Origin: CALXQW01 sp031553045
GTDB lineage: Bacteria > Verrucomicrobiota > Verrucomicrobiia > Opitutales > Intestinicryptomonadaceae
Length of the DNA: 64,000 nt
Assembly (NCBI GenBank): GCA_031553045.1
Contig: JAVBLZ010000013.1
Span: forward strand, 41,862 to 105,861
Direction of reading: 5' to 3'
The translations under genes and the position numbers were made by a program. The notes under the pieces are model-generated. The model worked only from the letters and a program-made list of their open reading frames with translations, was not told the origin of the DNA and searched no databases. Positions 8,885 to 18,806 of the stretch are shown here, piece after piece (within the stretch, counting starts at the first letter, position 1; each line of letters opens with the position of its first letter).

Positions 8885-11800
8885 CTATTTGTTCTTCCTG
8901 CGGCGCAAGGCAACCGTAATCAGCGCAAATACCGCAAAAATTGCCGCATAGTGCGAGGCTTCAGGTATGAGCGTGAAAGATGCAAATACACTGCCGTTTC
9001 TTATGTCGAAAGACGCTTTGTATAAGCCGCCCACAACATCGGCGTCAAAGTCGCTCTTAGTAAAGCCGAAAGTGCCGTCAGCATGTATGATTTCATACTC
9101 TATATCAGAATCAAAGCCTTCACCCAATGTAAATTCAAAGGTGTAGAGCCCTGCGCTATCGGAAAGGCTCTTTGTGAAGTCTCCTGAAATATTAATCATG
9201 TCATTGCCCACAGATGTTACATCCACGGCTATTACGCCAAGGTTGCTCCAAGTTAAAGCACTTGTTTTAATAACGCCAACTTCAGACGCCGATACTGCGC
9301 CAAATTTGCCGCCAGATACAGCCACGCCGCCGGAAAGCCCCGTACCCGTTGAAGCATTTACATAAAGGTCCCCAGCCTTGACTTCAACCAAACCTCTGAC
9401 TGAAACATCACCCCTCAGATATTGTTTGCCAGCACCTTCTTTGGTAATTGAAACCACAGACTGAGTTATAGAAAAAGAACCGTCCGTATCTACAATAGTG
9501 CCTGCGTAATTATAAGTGGAAGTCCCCTTAAAATTTAGGGAAACATTGTCCGTACCTTGATTGCCCGAAGTGCCTATTGTGGTCAGAGTCGCCGCATTTG
9601 AACCCGTACTTGTAAGGCCCGCAGTGCTAATAACCACATTTGAGCCCGTAGTCATAGATTCATTCAAAACCAATCTTGATGCAGAATTTGTGGCATTTGC
9701 ATTGATTACGCCCGTAACATTCAAGTTATTTACAGACAAAACGCCTGCTGTTGAAGATACGTCTATACCGCCCGTAACGGTCATAATTTTTGTGGCGCTT
9801 CTCAAAGATATCCCCGTACGAGCCGTTGCGTGCGCACCCTGCAAGTTAATGTCGCCTATGGTTGTAGTGCCAGTGAAATTCATCATAGCACCCCCTGTTT
9901 GGTTTGAGGTATTCAGCGTTGTAATATCGACAGTGCCGTCAACTGTGGAATAAACTGTCATAACACCCCTGTTAAGGGTTAATGTGCCCACATTTAGATA
10001 GGATAATCTCTCATCCTCCAAGGTGTCATCCCCCATTTTAATTGTAGCCGTACCCGATTTTGTAAAAGTATCTATTGTAAGTTTAGATTTATATGCCTTA
10101 AAAACACCCGTTTCAGAAGCAGTATAATTGAGAGTTTCTATGTGAGTATCAGCATAAGTATTAAGCCTTACGACAGAATTTCCCGTCGCGGTAAGGTTCT
10201 TAATATTTATAGTGTTTTTGCCTTCTTCTTTGGTTGTGTAAAGCGTTACAGACCTGTCTAAAGCATTTGTAGAGTCATAATTTAAGTTATCTATTTTTAT
10301 TGCAGAAAACCTGCGGTCGTCCGTTCCTATTCCAAGAGTTGAAGCGCCGCCAACATTCACATTTGTAGCTTCAAATTTTGGGGCATTATATGCCGTAAAA
10401 GTTACTTGGTTACTTTTTGTAGTACCGTCTTTATAGCCGCTTTCAACGTTTATTGTACCAACCTTAATATCGCTATATGCATAAATAGAACCCACACTTC
10501 TTTCTAGGGGGTTACTTTCAGCATCCAAAACTGTTGATGCGGTGATTGTGCCTATTTTCACGGAAGGGTCTTGACCCTCAGCAGCCGCATTAGCGCCAAA
10601 CCTCATTAAATTTGTACCTGAACCAACGAACTTTATAGATGTAACATCTATGCTATTCAAATTGAATTTACCTGAGTCATAAGAATCATTCACATAGGCG
10701 TTGAAAACTGCGTTACCCTTGTTCGACATTGAAGACAAGACTATGTTATCCACAGTCAAAGTCCTACTTAAAGCCCTGTTTTCCGTAATAGTTTTGTAAG
10801 CTGAAACGGCAAACGTAACATTATCCGTACCACTTGGGGTTAAATTTAAAGTGCCTTTGATTGCATTTGTCTGAGCATAGAGAGTTACAAAACCACTTTC
10901 AATAAGATGATTTGAAGTTGCATTTTTACCAATAGTGATGGAGTTTGCATGCCTTACAGCCGTATCAACACCCGTATTGCCAAATTCTACAGATTTGCCA
11001 GTAACCGTTGCTTTTTTTGAGAGAGTATCTACGGTGATTGTTTCGCCCAAAATGTTGGCTTCAGCGCCAAGTGTTAAGCTGCCAATGCTTACAGTCTTAT
11101 AGAGCGTATAGTAATAAGTTGAATTGTAGTAGTAGCCAAGCCTGAAATTCGTAGAAGCTGAATTTATAGTTTCAAATTTCATTACCCCTGTGGCTGCGGT
11201 ATCAGTTTTATCCATACCCCTGCCGATTTCAATAATTGCAGTACCTGTTTTAAAATTATCAACATCCATACTGTTTGTTATGAATCTAAAACGTTTTGAG
11301 CTATTATAGTCAAACGTGCCAGTTGAGCTAGGGTCAGACTCTATTTTTTTAACATTAAAGCTTTTTACCACCCAATGCGCTTCGTCATTGACGTTATAAA
11401 AGAAATCGCTGGCGGTGAAGGAATCTAGAGATAATGCGTCTTTTGATTTGTGCTCAAACGTACCCACGTTAAACATATTTCTGAGGCTGGTTACGGTGCT
11501 GGTTGCCTCAAACTTTCCTACGGTGAAGCTTGTTGTTGTGCCAACACCTGTTGAGTCATCTTGTTTGCTTATGTTAAAAAGCTTGTCTCCGCCTGTAATT
11601 TTTATACTGCCAACTGTTGCCGTTGCGCCATCGCTTAACCTGATTGCAGTTGAGCCCGCACTCTCAAGCTTGCCCTGAATATCTAAGGTGCCATTCACAT
11701 CTGTATTTAAGCGCAAAGCACCCGTGGAAGCCACGTCAACATTTCCTGAACCTTCTTTAAGCGCATCTTTTTTGATAGTTAAGCTTATGAGGCGTTGGTC

Positions 11801-12304
11801 GGAAGATGTCTGCCCCATATTTAGCGTGCCATTCAGAACATTTATTGCGTCTGCTGTAACACTCAATGAGATACCGGCAGTAGCGCCTCTGCGCAAATCT
11901 AAAGAAAATGCCGAAGAATTTTGAGTGATAGTGCCAACAGTCCAATTTCTGGCGCCTGCGCTTGTATAAAGAACCCAGCCCGTACTTGTGCCTGTTTGGA
12001 ATTTTAACTTTGCGGTATTTGTACGCTCATTGGTTATATTTCCCAAAATGGCATTTGTATTAAAATCTATAAGACTGTTGACTTGTCCATCAGCCGTACC
12101 GTAATTGGATAAATATATGTTTGCGCCGTCTGTCGGACCTAAGTCCGTAGTCCAATCCGTAGTGCCTTCAAAATCCGTAGCCCAAAACGACGCCGTCCTA
12201 AATTCTGCGGTAGTGCCCTTCCAATACCTGTCGTCTGCGGCAAAAATAGCACCATACGCACAAGCCGCAATAAGGGTTGAAATAATGATTTTTGAAAACT
12301 TCAT
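8885..12304 (-). CDS. Very large PEP-CTERM surface protein
   Basis: A 1139-residue exported protein. A signal peptide covers about 1-22 (MKFSKIIISTLIAACAYGAI). The body is rich in Thr, Ser, Asn, Gly and Val, with short repeated strands of the form xxIxVxxxxxG, as in beta-solenoid or autotransporter-like repeats. No catalytic motif is seen. The C-terminus is a sorting signal: IPEASHYAAIFAVFALITVA followed by RRRKNK, which is the PEP-box, TM and Arg-cluster plan with PEA in place of PEP. Such proteins are processed by an exosortase and exposed or secreted with exopolysaccharide. No exosortase lies in this window. Ribosome-binding site AAAAGGAAAAG precedes the ATG, with a sigma70-like promoter upstream. 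Confidence 0.85.
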   Translation of the reverse strand: MKFSKIIISTLIAACAYGAIFAADDRYWKGTTAEFRTASFWATDFEGTTDWTTDLGPTDGANIYLSNYGTADGQVNSLIDFNTNAILGNITNERTNTAKLKFQTGTSTGWVLYTSAGARNWTVGTITQNSSAFSLDLRRGATAGISLSVTADAINVLNGTLNMGQTSSDQRLISLTIKKDALKEGSGNVDVASTGALRLNTDVNGTLDIQGKLESAGSTAIRLSDGATATVGSIKITGGDKLFNISKQDDSTGVGTTTSFTVGKFEATSTVTSLRNMFNVGTFEHKSKDALSLDSFTASDFFYNVNDEAHWVVKSFNVKKIESDPSSTGTFDYNSSKRFRFITNSMDVDNFKTGTAIIEIGRGMDKTDTAATGVMKFETINSASTNFRLGYYYNSTYYYTLYKTVSIGSLTLGAEANILGETITVDTLSKKATVTGKSVEFGNTGVDTAVRHANSITIGKNATSNHLIESGFVTLYAQTNAIKGTLNLTPSGTDNVTFAVSAYKTITENRALSRTLTVDNIVLSSMSNKGNAVFNAYVNDSYDSGKFNLNSIDVTSIKFVGSGTNLMRFGANAAAEGQDPSVKIGTITASTVLDAESNPLERSVGSIYAYSDIKVGTINVESGYKDGTTKSNQVTFTAYNAPKFEATNVNVGGASTLGIGTDDRRFSAIKIDNLNYDSTNALDRSVTLYTTKEEGKNTINIKNLTATGNSVVRLNTYADTHIETLNYTASETGVFKAYKSKLTIDTFTKSGTATIKMGDDTLEDERLSYLNVGTLTLNRGVMTVYSTVDGTVDITTLNTSNQTGGAMMNFTGTTTIGDINLQGAHATARTGISLRSATKIMTVTGGIDVSSTAGVLSVNNLNVTGVINANATNSASRLVLNESMTTGSNVVISTAGLTSTGSNAATLTTIGTSGNQGTDNVSLNFKGTSTYNYAGTIVDTDGSFSITQSVVSITKEGAGKQYLRGDVSVRGLVEVKAGDLYVNASTGTGLSGGVAVSGGKFGAVSASEVGVIKTSALTWSNLGVIAVDVTSVGNDMINISGDFTKSLSDSAGLYTFEFTLGEGFDSDIEYEIIHADGTFGFTKSDFDADVVGGLYKASFDIRNGSVFASFTLIPEASHYAAIFAVFALITVALRRRKNK

Positions 12305-12362
12305 GTCTTTTCCTTTTAATTGAATTTCCGCAAACTATTTTACCTATTATGTTACGTTTTAC

Positions 12363-12391
12363 TAAATACATAGTAAAAGAATTGCAGTCAA
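12363..12391 (-). promoter_or_regulatory. Sigma70-like promoter of the first PEP-CTERM gene
   Basis: On the minus strand, TTGACT (12386-12391) is separated by 17 bp from TATTTA (12363-12368). It lies about 60 bp upstream of the start codon. The second PEP-CTERM gene has the same arrangement (TTGACC, 17 bp, TATTGC). Confidence 0.5.
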
Positions 12392-12401
12392 CAAAAAGAT
12401 G

Positions 12402-12438
12402 AAAAAAAAACCTCAAATTTTCTCAAATTCCGAGGTTT
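12402..12438 (-). terminator. Intrinsic terminator after the Gfo/Idh gene
   Basis: On the minus strand, AAACCTC and an inner AATTT pair with AAATTTGAGG, followed by nine T residues. It lies 55 bp past the stop of the Gfo/Idh oxidoreductase gene. Confidence 0.7.
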
Positions 12439-12492
12439 CTTATAACACCCAATTTCAAGGGGCGTTAAACGACTTTTTATTTGTGCTATTTT

Positions 12493-13815
12493 CTATATCA
12501 AATCCCACTTTTCTCTCACACTGCGCCCCTTGCCCATGAGTAAATCTTGCTGGGTTTTATCTTGCGCAGTTTCGGTTTTAGGATCCCAAATTATGGGCTT
12601 TCCCGTGCGTATTGCTATATCTGAAAGTATGCTTACAGAGTCGCTGCGTATTGCGGCTTCAACAGGGTTGATTGCCTGCATTCCTGTCCTGCAACAATCT
12701 ATATAATTGCGGGAATGGTCAACCACGGTGGGGTACGCACGCCAAGCGTTAGGCTTCAACTTTACAGACGCCAAACTTTTGTTTGAATACGTAATTCTAT
12801 CGCCTCTATTTACCGCAATATGACCCTCATCGCCTTTGAAAAGCACCTGATAGCCCGCCAATTCCTTGCATGGCTTTAGTTCATTAAATTTAGTTCCTGA
12901 ATAAAAGTGAAGCTTTGTGCCATTTGCATACTTTGCCTGAACATCCCAAGAATGCACGGTATCAAAGATATCGTCATGCCCCCAAAGCCCGGTGCCCTCA
13001 ATATGAGTCGGCCCTGAATTGTCCATATTGAGCCCCCACTGCACTATGTCGAGAGGATGCGCACCCCAACCCGACAAAAACCCCAGTGCCGTGCCATAAT
13101 TGTGGTATCCGCCCCAGCGAGACGTGCGCAGGTCTGAATATGGCGCTAAGGGCGCTCTGCCGAGCCACATGTCATAATCAAAATCTTTGGGAATTTCTGA
13201 ATCGTTCCTAGACATGTGAGAGCTTTCCTGCAAGTCGCCAATCAGGTCGGCGCAGACGCAATATACGTCTTGCACATTGCCTATGTAGCCGTTGCGCACC
13301 AGTTCTACCGCCCTGCGGAACGTCGGGTCTGAACGCTGTTGAGCCCCGTATTGGAAGACAACCCCCGTGTCGCAGACAGCCTGCCTCAATTTTTGAGATT
13401 CAGCTATCGAAACAGAGAGCCCCTTCTCGCAATAGACATGCTTGCCGTTGCGTGCGGCGAGTATGGAAATTGGCACGTGCCATCTGTCCGCCGTGGCTAT
13501 TGCAACTGCGTCAATTTCAGGATTGTCTAAAATCTCCAAAAAGTTCTGGGTAATAATGGGATTGTGGTCTTTGAGTTTTTCCGCCAAGGCTTTTGCGCGC
13601 CAAAGTTTTGGGTCGCAAAGGGCGACAACTTTTGTGTCTCCAAAGCCGGCCATTCTGGGGAAGAATGAAGACCCCCTGTCTCCGCAGCCTATCAGCGCAA
13701 TGCCAAGCTTGTTAGACGGCGCATTTTTCCCAAACAAACTTGAGGGCAAAATCATTGGCGCACTTGCAGCGCAAAATCCGAATATGCTTTTCTTTAAAAA
13801 ATTTCTTCTGTTCAT
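12493..13815 (-). CDS. Tat-exported Gfo/Idh/MocA family oxidoreductase
   Basis: A 440-residue NAD(P)-dependent sugar dehydrogenase-like protein. The start is ATG 13815 because GGAGG at 13824-13828 lies 8 nt upstream. Earlier in-frame codons overlap or crowd that site. The N-terminus MNRRNFLKKSIFGFCAASAP is a twin-arginine signal (RRNFLK). The Rossmann motif is GIALIGCGDRGSS, and the family motif HVYCEKGLSVSIAES contains the conserved EK. The C-terminal domain carries WGAHPLDIVQWGLNM. It lies 16 bp after the ThuA/HEAT gene in an operon with a sugar isomerase. Tat export implies periplasmic oxidation of a sugar or glycoside with a bound cofactor. The substrate is unknown. Confidence 0.88.
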   Translation of the reverse strand: MNRRNFLKKSIFGFCAASAPMILPSSLFGKNAPSNKLGIALIGCGDRGSSFFPRMAGFGDTKVVALCDPKLWRAKALAEKLKDHNPIITQNFLEILDNPEIDAVAIATADRWHVPISILAARNGKHVYCEKGLSVSIAESQKLRQAVCDTGVVFQYGAQQRSDPTFRRAVELVRNGYIGNVQDVYCVCADLIGDLQESSHMSRNDSEIPKDFDYDMWLGRAPLAPYSDLRTSRWGGYHNYGTALGFLSGWGAHPLDIVQWGLNMDNSGPTHIEGTGLWGHDDIFDTVHSWDVQAKYANGTKLHFYSGTKFNELKPCKELAGYQVLFKGDEGHIAVNRGDRITYSNKSLASVKLKPNAWRAYPTVVDHSRNYIDCCRTGMQAINPVEAAIRSDSVSILSDIAIRTGKPIIWDPKTETAQDKTQQDLLMGKGRSVREKWDLI

Positions 13816-13831
13816 TTTCATTTCCTCCAAA

Positions 13832-15637
13832 TTAAAATTTTGCGCCCGCTTTGATAAATATCAGCCCAAGCCTGCAATTTTTAAATTCCTCAGTGCGTTT
13901 TGGGTCTATTTTGGCTATTTTTATGAAAGCCTCTTTATTTTCCGCAGCGCCCGAATACCATATCCATCTGCCTATCGCCAGAGTGTAATCTATTGCCAAG
14001 GGCGCAAGTTTTGGGTTTTCCGCAGCCTTTGCGTAAAGCACAAAAGCGGTGGGGTTTTTCCATCTGGACAATACCTTAAGAGCATCGCATTGCATTTCAA
14101 AATCGCCAGAATCAATGAATCCTGAAATCAATTTTTCTTCAACCTCACCCATGCCTATCGACAAAAGGGGCATTGTAAAGCGCTTTGCATCTTGAGTTTC
14201 ATTTGGGTAAAGCTCTAAAAACTTTGCGTAAGAATTTTGATCTAAGGCGCACAGCCTCATCAAAGTTTGCACTATGCGCATTGATAGCGCTTTGTCTGCA
14301 ATATTTGCGTTTATAGATTCTAAAACAAGCGGTACATCTTGTGCGCTTGCAAGTGCGCCTGCGCTGGAAAGCAGCTTTGCATCAGATTTTGCAAGCGCCT
14401 CCGTAAATATTTCCTTAAAATATTTTTGAGCTTCCGAGAAATTCCCCAAGCACTCCGCCCAGAAAAACTTTTCGTCCATATCTTTTGAAGCTTTATAAAG
14501 TTCAAAAATTTTATCCGCCCTTTGGGGGTCGTTCACAATCACACACGCCCTTATTGCAATCTGCGGATTGTCTGGCGCAAGGCTTTTAATAAACTCGTAA
14601 TCTTCACCCGTAGCCTTGAGTGCAAATTTGCTTAAAGCCACCCGCAGAGCCGCTTCATCTGCGGTTTTAGAGAGGTCTATCAAAACTTGCTTGATTTTTT
14701 CTTTGTCTTCCGCAATGAGCAAGGCATCTAGCATTTTGCATTTTGCATAGATTGGCATTGCCTCATAATCCTTCCAAAAAATGTCCAGCCTTGGAGGCTT
14801 GCGGGTTGCGGATGTCAAAATTTCTTTGCCCAAATTTATTTTGTTTTGACTGTCTATGTTTAGAGAATTCACGTAGTCAGGCGTCTTGCCAGCCGCCCAC
14901 TGGCAGCCGCGCAAAAAGAAATATTTAAAAACATAATCCATAGAAGAAACAGAATGCCCCAACAATGTTGTAAAACATCTGCCCTTGCCGAAAGTGTTTG
15001 TAAACGCATAAGGCTGTTTTTCGCCAACAGCGCCAACTTCTTCATCGACACTTACCGCATACATCAAAATTTGCGCATTGGGGTCTGTAATATGAACCTT
15101 GGACCACAGTTCTTCTGAAACGGATGTCATCGCTCCGGAGAATCCTTTTGTTATGGGATGTTCCACACTGGATGCCTCAAGCTTAAACGCCCCCCTTGCC
15201 TTGTGGAAAGTTTCACCCTTAACAAATTTTGCCATTGTGATTAAATCATAATCCTTCCAATCCTCAAAAATTGAAGTGCTGCCTGAATGAAATACCACGT
15301 GCCCCACACCGCCGCGCACGGCATCGGCGTAAAGTTTGCGTATTTCAGGCGTCCACTTTGCCTCTTTTTCTGCGCCGCCTTTTTCATACGGAAAAGAATT
15401 CCAATTTGACACTATGACGCTTAAACCTTTGAAGGAATCGGCATTCAGAGTTGAAACGTCATTGCAAACCTCAACATCAAACTCCCCCGAACCTTGCAAT
15501 ATGGAGGCGATTTTTGGCGTATTAATGCCGCAGTTGTGGTTGCAATCTCCGCTTACTATGAGCGCCTTATATTTGGCGGCAAAAGTTGGCAAACTCAGCA
15601 AGGCTGAAAAAACAATCAAGCATAATATCTTTTTCAT
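13832..15637 (-). CDS. ThuA-domain protein with C-terminal HEAT-like repeats
   Basis: A 601-residue secreted protein with signal peptide MKKILCLIVFSALLSLPTFA. Residues about 20-250 form a ThuA-like glutamine-amidotransferase-fold domain: ALIVSGDCNHN, GGVGHVVFHSGSTS, then HPITKGF and FGKGRCFTTLLGHS. The remaining 350 residues are alpha-helical and look like HEAT/ARM repeats. ThuA-HEAT proteins are common beside Gfo/Idh oxidoreductases in Planctomycetota and Verrucomicrobiota, where they are thought to take part in sugar or keto-sugar metabolism. No specific reaction is established. It lies 14 bp after the isomerase gene and 16 bp before the oxidoreductase gene. Confidence 0.82.
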   Translation of the reverse strand: MKKILCLIVFSALLSLPTFAAKYKALIVSGDCNHNCGINTPKIASILQGSGEFDVEVCNDVSTLNADSFKGLSVIVSNWNSFPYEKGGAEKEAKWTPEIRKLYADAVRGGVGHVVFHSGSTSIFEDWKDYDLITMAKFVKGETFHKARGAFKLEASSVEHPITKGFSGAMTSVSEELWSKVHITDPNAQILMYAVSVDEEVGAVGEKQPYAFTNTFGKGRCFTTLLGHSVSSMDYVFKYFFLRGCQWAAGKTPDYVNSLNIDSQNKINLGKEILTSATRKPPRLDIFWKDYEAMPIYAKCKMLDALLIAEDKEKIKQVLIDLSKTADEAALRVALSKFALKATGEDYEFIKSLAPDNPQIAIRACVIVNDPQRADKIFELYKASKDMDEKFFWAECLGNFSEAQKYFKEIFTEALAKSDAKLLSSAGALASAQDVPLVLESINANIADKALSMRIVQTLMRLCALDQNSYAKFLELYPNETQDAKRFTMPLLSIGMGEVEEKLISGFIDSGDFEMQCDALKVLSRWKNPTAFVLYAKAAENPKLAPLAIDYTLAIGRWIWYSGAAENKEAFIKIAKIDPKRTEEFKNCRLGLIFIKAGAKF

Positions 15638-15651
15638 AATTCCCTTTTTAT

Positions 15652-16500
15652 TTAAGGTTTCAGATAATTTTTAAGCGCTTTTGCAAAATACGCAATGCTG
15701 GATTTTGCCTGCGCTATCGTACCGCATTCCACACTCAAAAAAATCTCCCTTTTTTGATTCTCTAAAATTTTTGCGATGCGCTTCCAATCGACAACACCTT
15801 CGCCGCAGGCGCAACCGACGGGCGTGCCGGTAACTTTGCCCCTCTCTTTTTTACTGAGATTTAAATCTATATCTTTGGCGTGAATGTGTAAGACATAATC
15901 TCTGACTTTTTCAAGAGCCTCATAAGGGTCTTCCATTCCGGCTATGTAGCTGTTGCCCGTATCCCAATTAACCCTTACCCAAGGGCTTTTTACAAGATTC
16001 ATAATTTTTAAAACTCCGTCGGCAAATTTTGTGTAGATGCCGTGCGGCTCAATGCAAATGTAGATTTTATGCCTTGCCGCAGCTATCGCCGCTTTTTTGA
16101 GCACATACGTCATTATGGTAAAAGCCATGTCGTCGTCCATCCATTCGGGTTTAATCATACCTTCGTCGGTATTGACATATTTTGCGCCCACGGCTGCGGC
16201 AAGTTCTATTGCCCTTAGCAGTCTTGGCAAGGCGGCTTCGGGTTTCATAAGCGGACTGTGCGCCGACAAAGACGCAACTTTCAATTTATACTTATCGCAA
16301 AGCTCTTTCATCAAAAGCGTATCTTCCTCCATAGAATATGAGTGGAAGTAGCCTGCCTCGCTCAAAAGCTCCCACCCCGTATGCACCATGGGTTCAACAT
16401 ATTTGTACCCGAGCTCTGCAGCCTTTTCCAGACCTTTTTCAAAGCCCATATCTGCGCTGCGGCAGTATTCCATATTCAATGCTATTTTAAATGTCGCCAT
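15652..16500 (-). CDS. Sugar phosphate isomerase/epimerase family TIM-barrel protein
   Basis: A 282-residue AP-endonuclease-2-like TIM barrel (IolE/xylose isomerase-like). The start is ATG 16500 because AAAAGGAAAA lies just upstream, although the frame is open for nine more codons. Metal-site strands are visible: EPHG (Glu then His), VNWDTGNS (Asp), HIHAKDID (His-x-His) and LSVECGT (Glu). It is the first gene of the isomerase-ThuA-Gfo/Idh operon and is divergent from an AraC regulator. The family covers keto-sugar isomerases and epimerases. The exact substrate is not inferable. Confidence 0.85.
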   Translation of the reverse strand: MATFKIALNMEYCRSADMGFEKGLEKAAELGYKYVEPMVHTGWELLSEAGYFHSYSMEEDTLLMKELCDKYKLKVASLSAHSPLMKPEAALPRLLRAIELAAAVGAKYVNTDEGMIKPEWMDDDMAFTIMTYVLKKAAIAAARHKIYICIEPHGIYTKFADGVLKIMNLVKSPWVRVNWDTGNSYIAGMEDPYEALEKVRDYVLHIHAKDIDLNLSKKERGKVTGTPVGCACGEGVVDWKRIAKILENQKREIFLSVECGTIAQAKSSIAYFAKALKNYLKP

Positions 16501-16590
16501 ATATTTTCCTTTTCTTATGCTCTGCATGATATCAAAAAAAATACCGCTTTACTTTCAAAATTCTAAATTGTAGGATATTGTAAGTTTTTT

Positions 16591-17589
16591 ATGAGCGCAA
16601 AAATTTTGGACAAGAAAAAGATTTATCATGCCGACAGGTGTTCGCCCTTGTCGGAAGCCGTAAAAAAATGTTCGGTTGAACTAAACGCCTTGGCTAGAAA
16701 CGGTTACCCGGGCAAAAAAATGCCGAAAGATTTTTTAAAAGGCGTTTGCACAATAGGTTGCTGGAATATCCCTAAAAATCAGGACTGGGGCTTGGGATGG
16801 CATAGGAATGAAGGGTTGGAAATCACCTTCTTAGATTCAGGCTCTATACATTTTTCTACAGACACAAGCGCCCTGAATTTGAAGGCGGGCAAGGTAACCA
16901 TAACGCAGCCTTGGCAACGCCACAAACTCGGCAACCCCAACATAAGCGCAAACAAATTGTTTTGGCTGATTTTAGATTTGCAGGTTTTAAAACCCAACGA
17001 CAACTGGAAGTGGCCGTCTTGGATATGCCTTGAAAATTCTGAAATCAAAAGCTTTGAGAAACTGCTTTCATCAACAAAGAATCACGTAAGAGATTCCGAT
17101 AAAAATATGCAAAACTGCTGGCGGGATATTGAAGAATATATAAAATCCTACAAACCGCAAACATCCTCATCTTTGCTTGCAATAAAAATCAATGAGTTGA
17201 TATTCCACACAATTAAAACCCTCAAAAAGCACAATACTAAAGAGTTCATCAACCCGTCGCTTTATACCGTAGATTTGTTTCTTGCAGAACTTAAAAGCTC
17301 TCCGGAGCTTGCCGCAAAAAAATGGAATATTGAAAATATGGCTAGGCGCTGCGGCGTAAATCAAACCAGCTTTTTTAATTTCTGCAAAAAACTCACAAAC
17401 AAAACCCCCGTAAACTATCTAAATTTTTTGCGAATAAACACGTCAAAAGAACTTATAAAGAACGGATGCAAAATCACCGAAGCCGCCTTGGAATGCGGGT
17501 TCGAGACTTCACAATACTTCTCCACAGTCTTTACAAATTTAGAAGGGTTCTCTCCCAGAGAGTTTAAAAATTCTTTGCTGAAAAAATAA
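16591..17589 (+). CDS. AraC-family transcriptional regulator
   Basis: A 332-residue regulator. The N-terminal cupin-like sensing domain (about 60-160) contains GLGWHRNEGLEITFLDSGSI and TITQPWQRH. The C-terminal AraC DNA-binding domain has two helix-turn-helices: WNIENMARRCGVNQTSFFNF and ITEAALECGFETSQYFSTVF, followed by the signature FSPREFKN. It is divergent from the sugar isomerase-ThuA-Gfo/Idh operon across 90 bp, so control of that operon by a sugar-derived ligand is the likely role. It is convergent with nspC. Confidence 0.88.
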   Translation: MSAKILDKKKIYHADRCSPLSEAVKKCSVELNALARNGYPGKKMPKDFLKGVCTIGCWNIPKNQDWGLGWHRNEGLEITFLDSGSIHFSTDTSALNLKAGKVTITQPWQRHKLGNPNISANKLFWLILDLQVLKPNDNWKWPSWICLENSEIKSFEKLLSSTKNHVRDSDKNMQNCWRDIEEYIKSYKPQTSSSLLAIKINELIFHTIKTLKKHNTKEFINPSLYTVDLFLAELKSSPELAAKKWNIENMARRCGVNQTSFFNFCKKLTNKTPVNYLNFLRINTSKELIKNGCKITEAALECGFETSQYFSTVFTNLEGFSPREFKNSLLKK

Positions 17590-17630
17590 GATGAGGCTTG
17601 GATGATTTTCACGTTGCCTTGCAAGAGCGC

Positions 17631-18806
17631 TTATATCCTGCGTTTAAAATCTTCATAGCCGAATTTTTTTACGACATCCAACTTTTTAGTTTTTGAGTCA
17701 TAAGTTGCTATGTCCGGCAAATTCACACCGTTGAAGGTTGTTGTTTTTACCATGGTGTAGTGCGCCATATCTGTAAAGATTAGCGTATCGCCAATCTTCA
17801 AAGGCTCATCAAAACTATAAACGCCAATCTGGTCGCCGGCAAGGCAAGAACGCCCCGCCAAGAGATAGTCATATTTTTTTTCACCCGCTTGCCCCGCCCC
17901 GACAACCTTGGGTCTGTAAGGCATTTCAAGCACGTCGGGCATGTGGCAACTTGCAGAAGCATCCAAAATTGCAATTTGACCGGCGTTCTCATGGATGTCT
18001 AAAACTCTGGCCACAAATTCGCCGGTGTTTAAGGCTATTGCTTCACCGGGTTCGAGATAAATTTTCTCCAAATTATCATAGCGCCCATAAAAATTTTTTA
18101 TCAAAGAAACAAGTTTTTTTACATCGTAATCCGGACGTGTGATATGGTGTCCGCCGCCAAAATTTACCCATTTGACTTTTGAAATAAGCGCCCCAAACCT
18201 AGATTCAAAGTGGGGCAATATGCGCTCTAGCACATCGCTATTTTGCTCGCACATTGCGTGGAAGTGCAGACCGTCTATGTGGGCTAATATTTCTGAAAAA
18301 TCTATTGCGCTCTTTAAAGACCCCAATCTTGAACGGGGTGCGCAGGGGTTGTAGATTTCCGTAGAAACTTCCGCATATTCAGGATTCACACGCAGACCTA
18401 TTTGCAAATTTTTGTTGCCGTTTTCTGCGGCGGCCTTCCTTGCAAGAGGCGCAAATCTTTCAATTTGTGAAGGGGAATTGAAAACTATTGTGTGTGCAAA
18501 TTTTGCAATTTTTTCAATCTCATCTGCCTTGAAAGCCGGACTATAAACATGGGTCTGCCCGCCGAAATATTCTTCCGCAAGCAACGCCTCATTTAGTCCG
18601 CTTGAAGTTGTGCCGCCCAAATACTCCCTGATTATCGGGAATGTTGAGTACATGGAAAAACCCTTCAAAGCCAGCAGGATAGTAGCGCCGCTTTCAAGCT
18701 CAACTTTTTTGATTGTCTCAAGATTTTTGCGCAATTTTTCAAGCTCCACAATATAAACCGGCGTGGAAACTTGAGTCAAATCAAGGCCTGTCAAAAATTC
18801 TTCCAT
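17631..18806 (-). CDS. nspC: Carboxynorspermidine/carboxyspermidine decarboxylase
   Basis: A 391-residue PLP-dependent fold-III (alanine racemase-like) decarboxylase. STPVYIVELEKLRKNLETIK leads to the PLP lysine in ALKGFS. HFHAMCEQNSD and VNFGGGHHITRPDYD are diagnostic of NspC, and the active-site Cys-Asp loop is AGRSCLAGDQIG. It decarboxylates carboxy(nor)spermidine to (nor)spermidine in the SAM-independent polyamine route. Its ATG shares one base with the stop of the upstream synthase gene (TGATG), which indicates translational coupling. Confidence 0.93.
   Translation of the reverse strand: MEEFLTGLDLTQVSTPVYIVELEKLRKNLETIKKVELESGATILLALKGFSMYSTFPIIREYLGGTTSSGLNEALLAEEYFGGQTHVYSPAFKADEIEKIAKFAHTIVFNSPSQIERFAPLARKAAAENGNKNLQIGLRVNPEYAEVSTEIYNPCAPRSRLGSLKSAIDFSEILAHIDGLHFHAMCEQNSDVLERILPHFESRFGALISKVKWVNFGGGHHITRPDYDVKKLVSLIKNFYGRYDNLEKIYLEPGEAIALNTGEFVARVLDIHENAGQIAILDASASCHMPDVLEMPYRPKVVGAGQAGEKKYDYLLAGRSCLAGDQIGVYSFDEPLKIGDTLIFTDMAHYTMVKTTTFNGVNLPDIATYDSKTKKLDVVKKFGYEDFKRRI

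Noticed and set aside
9174..11924. Plus-strand open frames within the PEP-CTERM gene
   Set aside because: Val/Pro/Thr-rich products are the reverse-complement image of the Thr/Asn/Gly-rich repeats.
13442..14125. 227-codon open frame on plus strand
   Set aside because: It lies antisense across the Gfo/Idh and ThuA genes, which have clear family motifs. It has no ribosome-binding site and no recognisable features.
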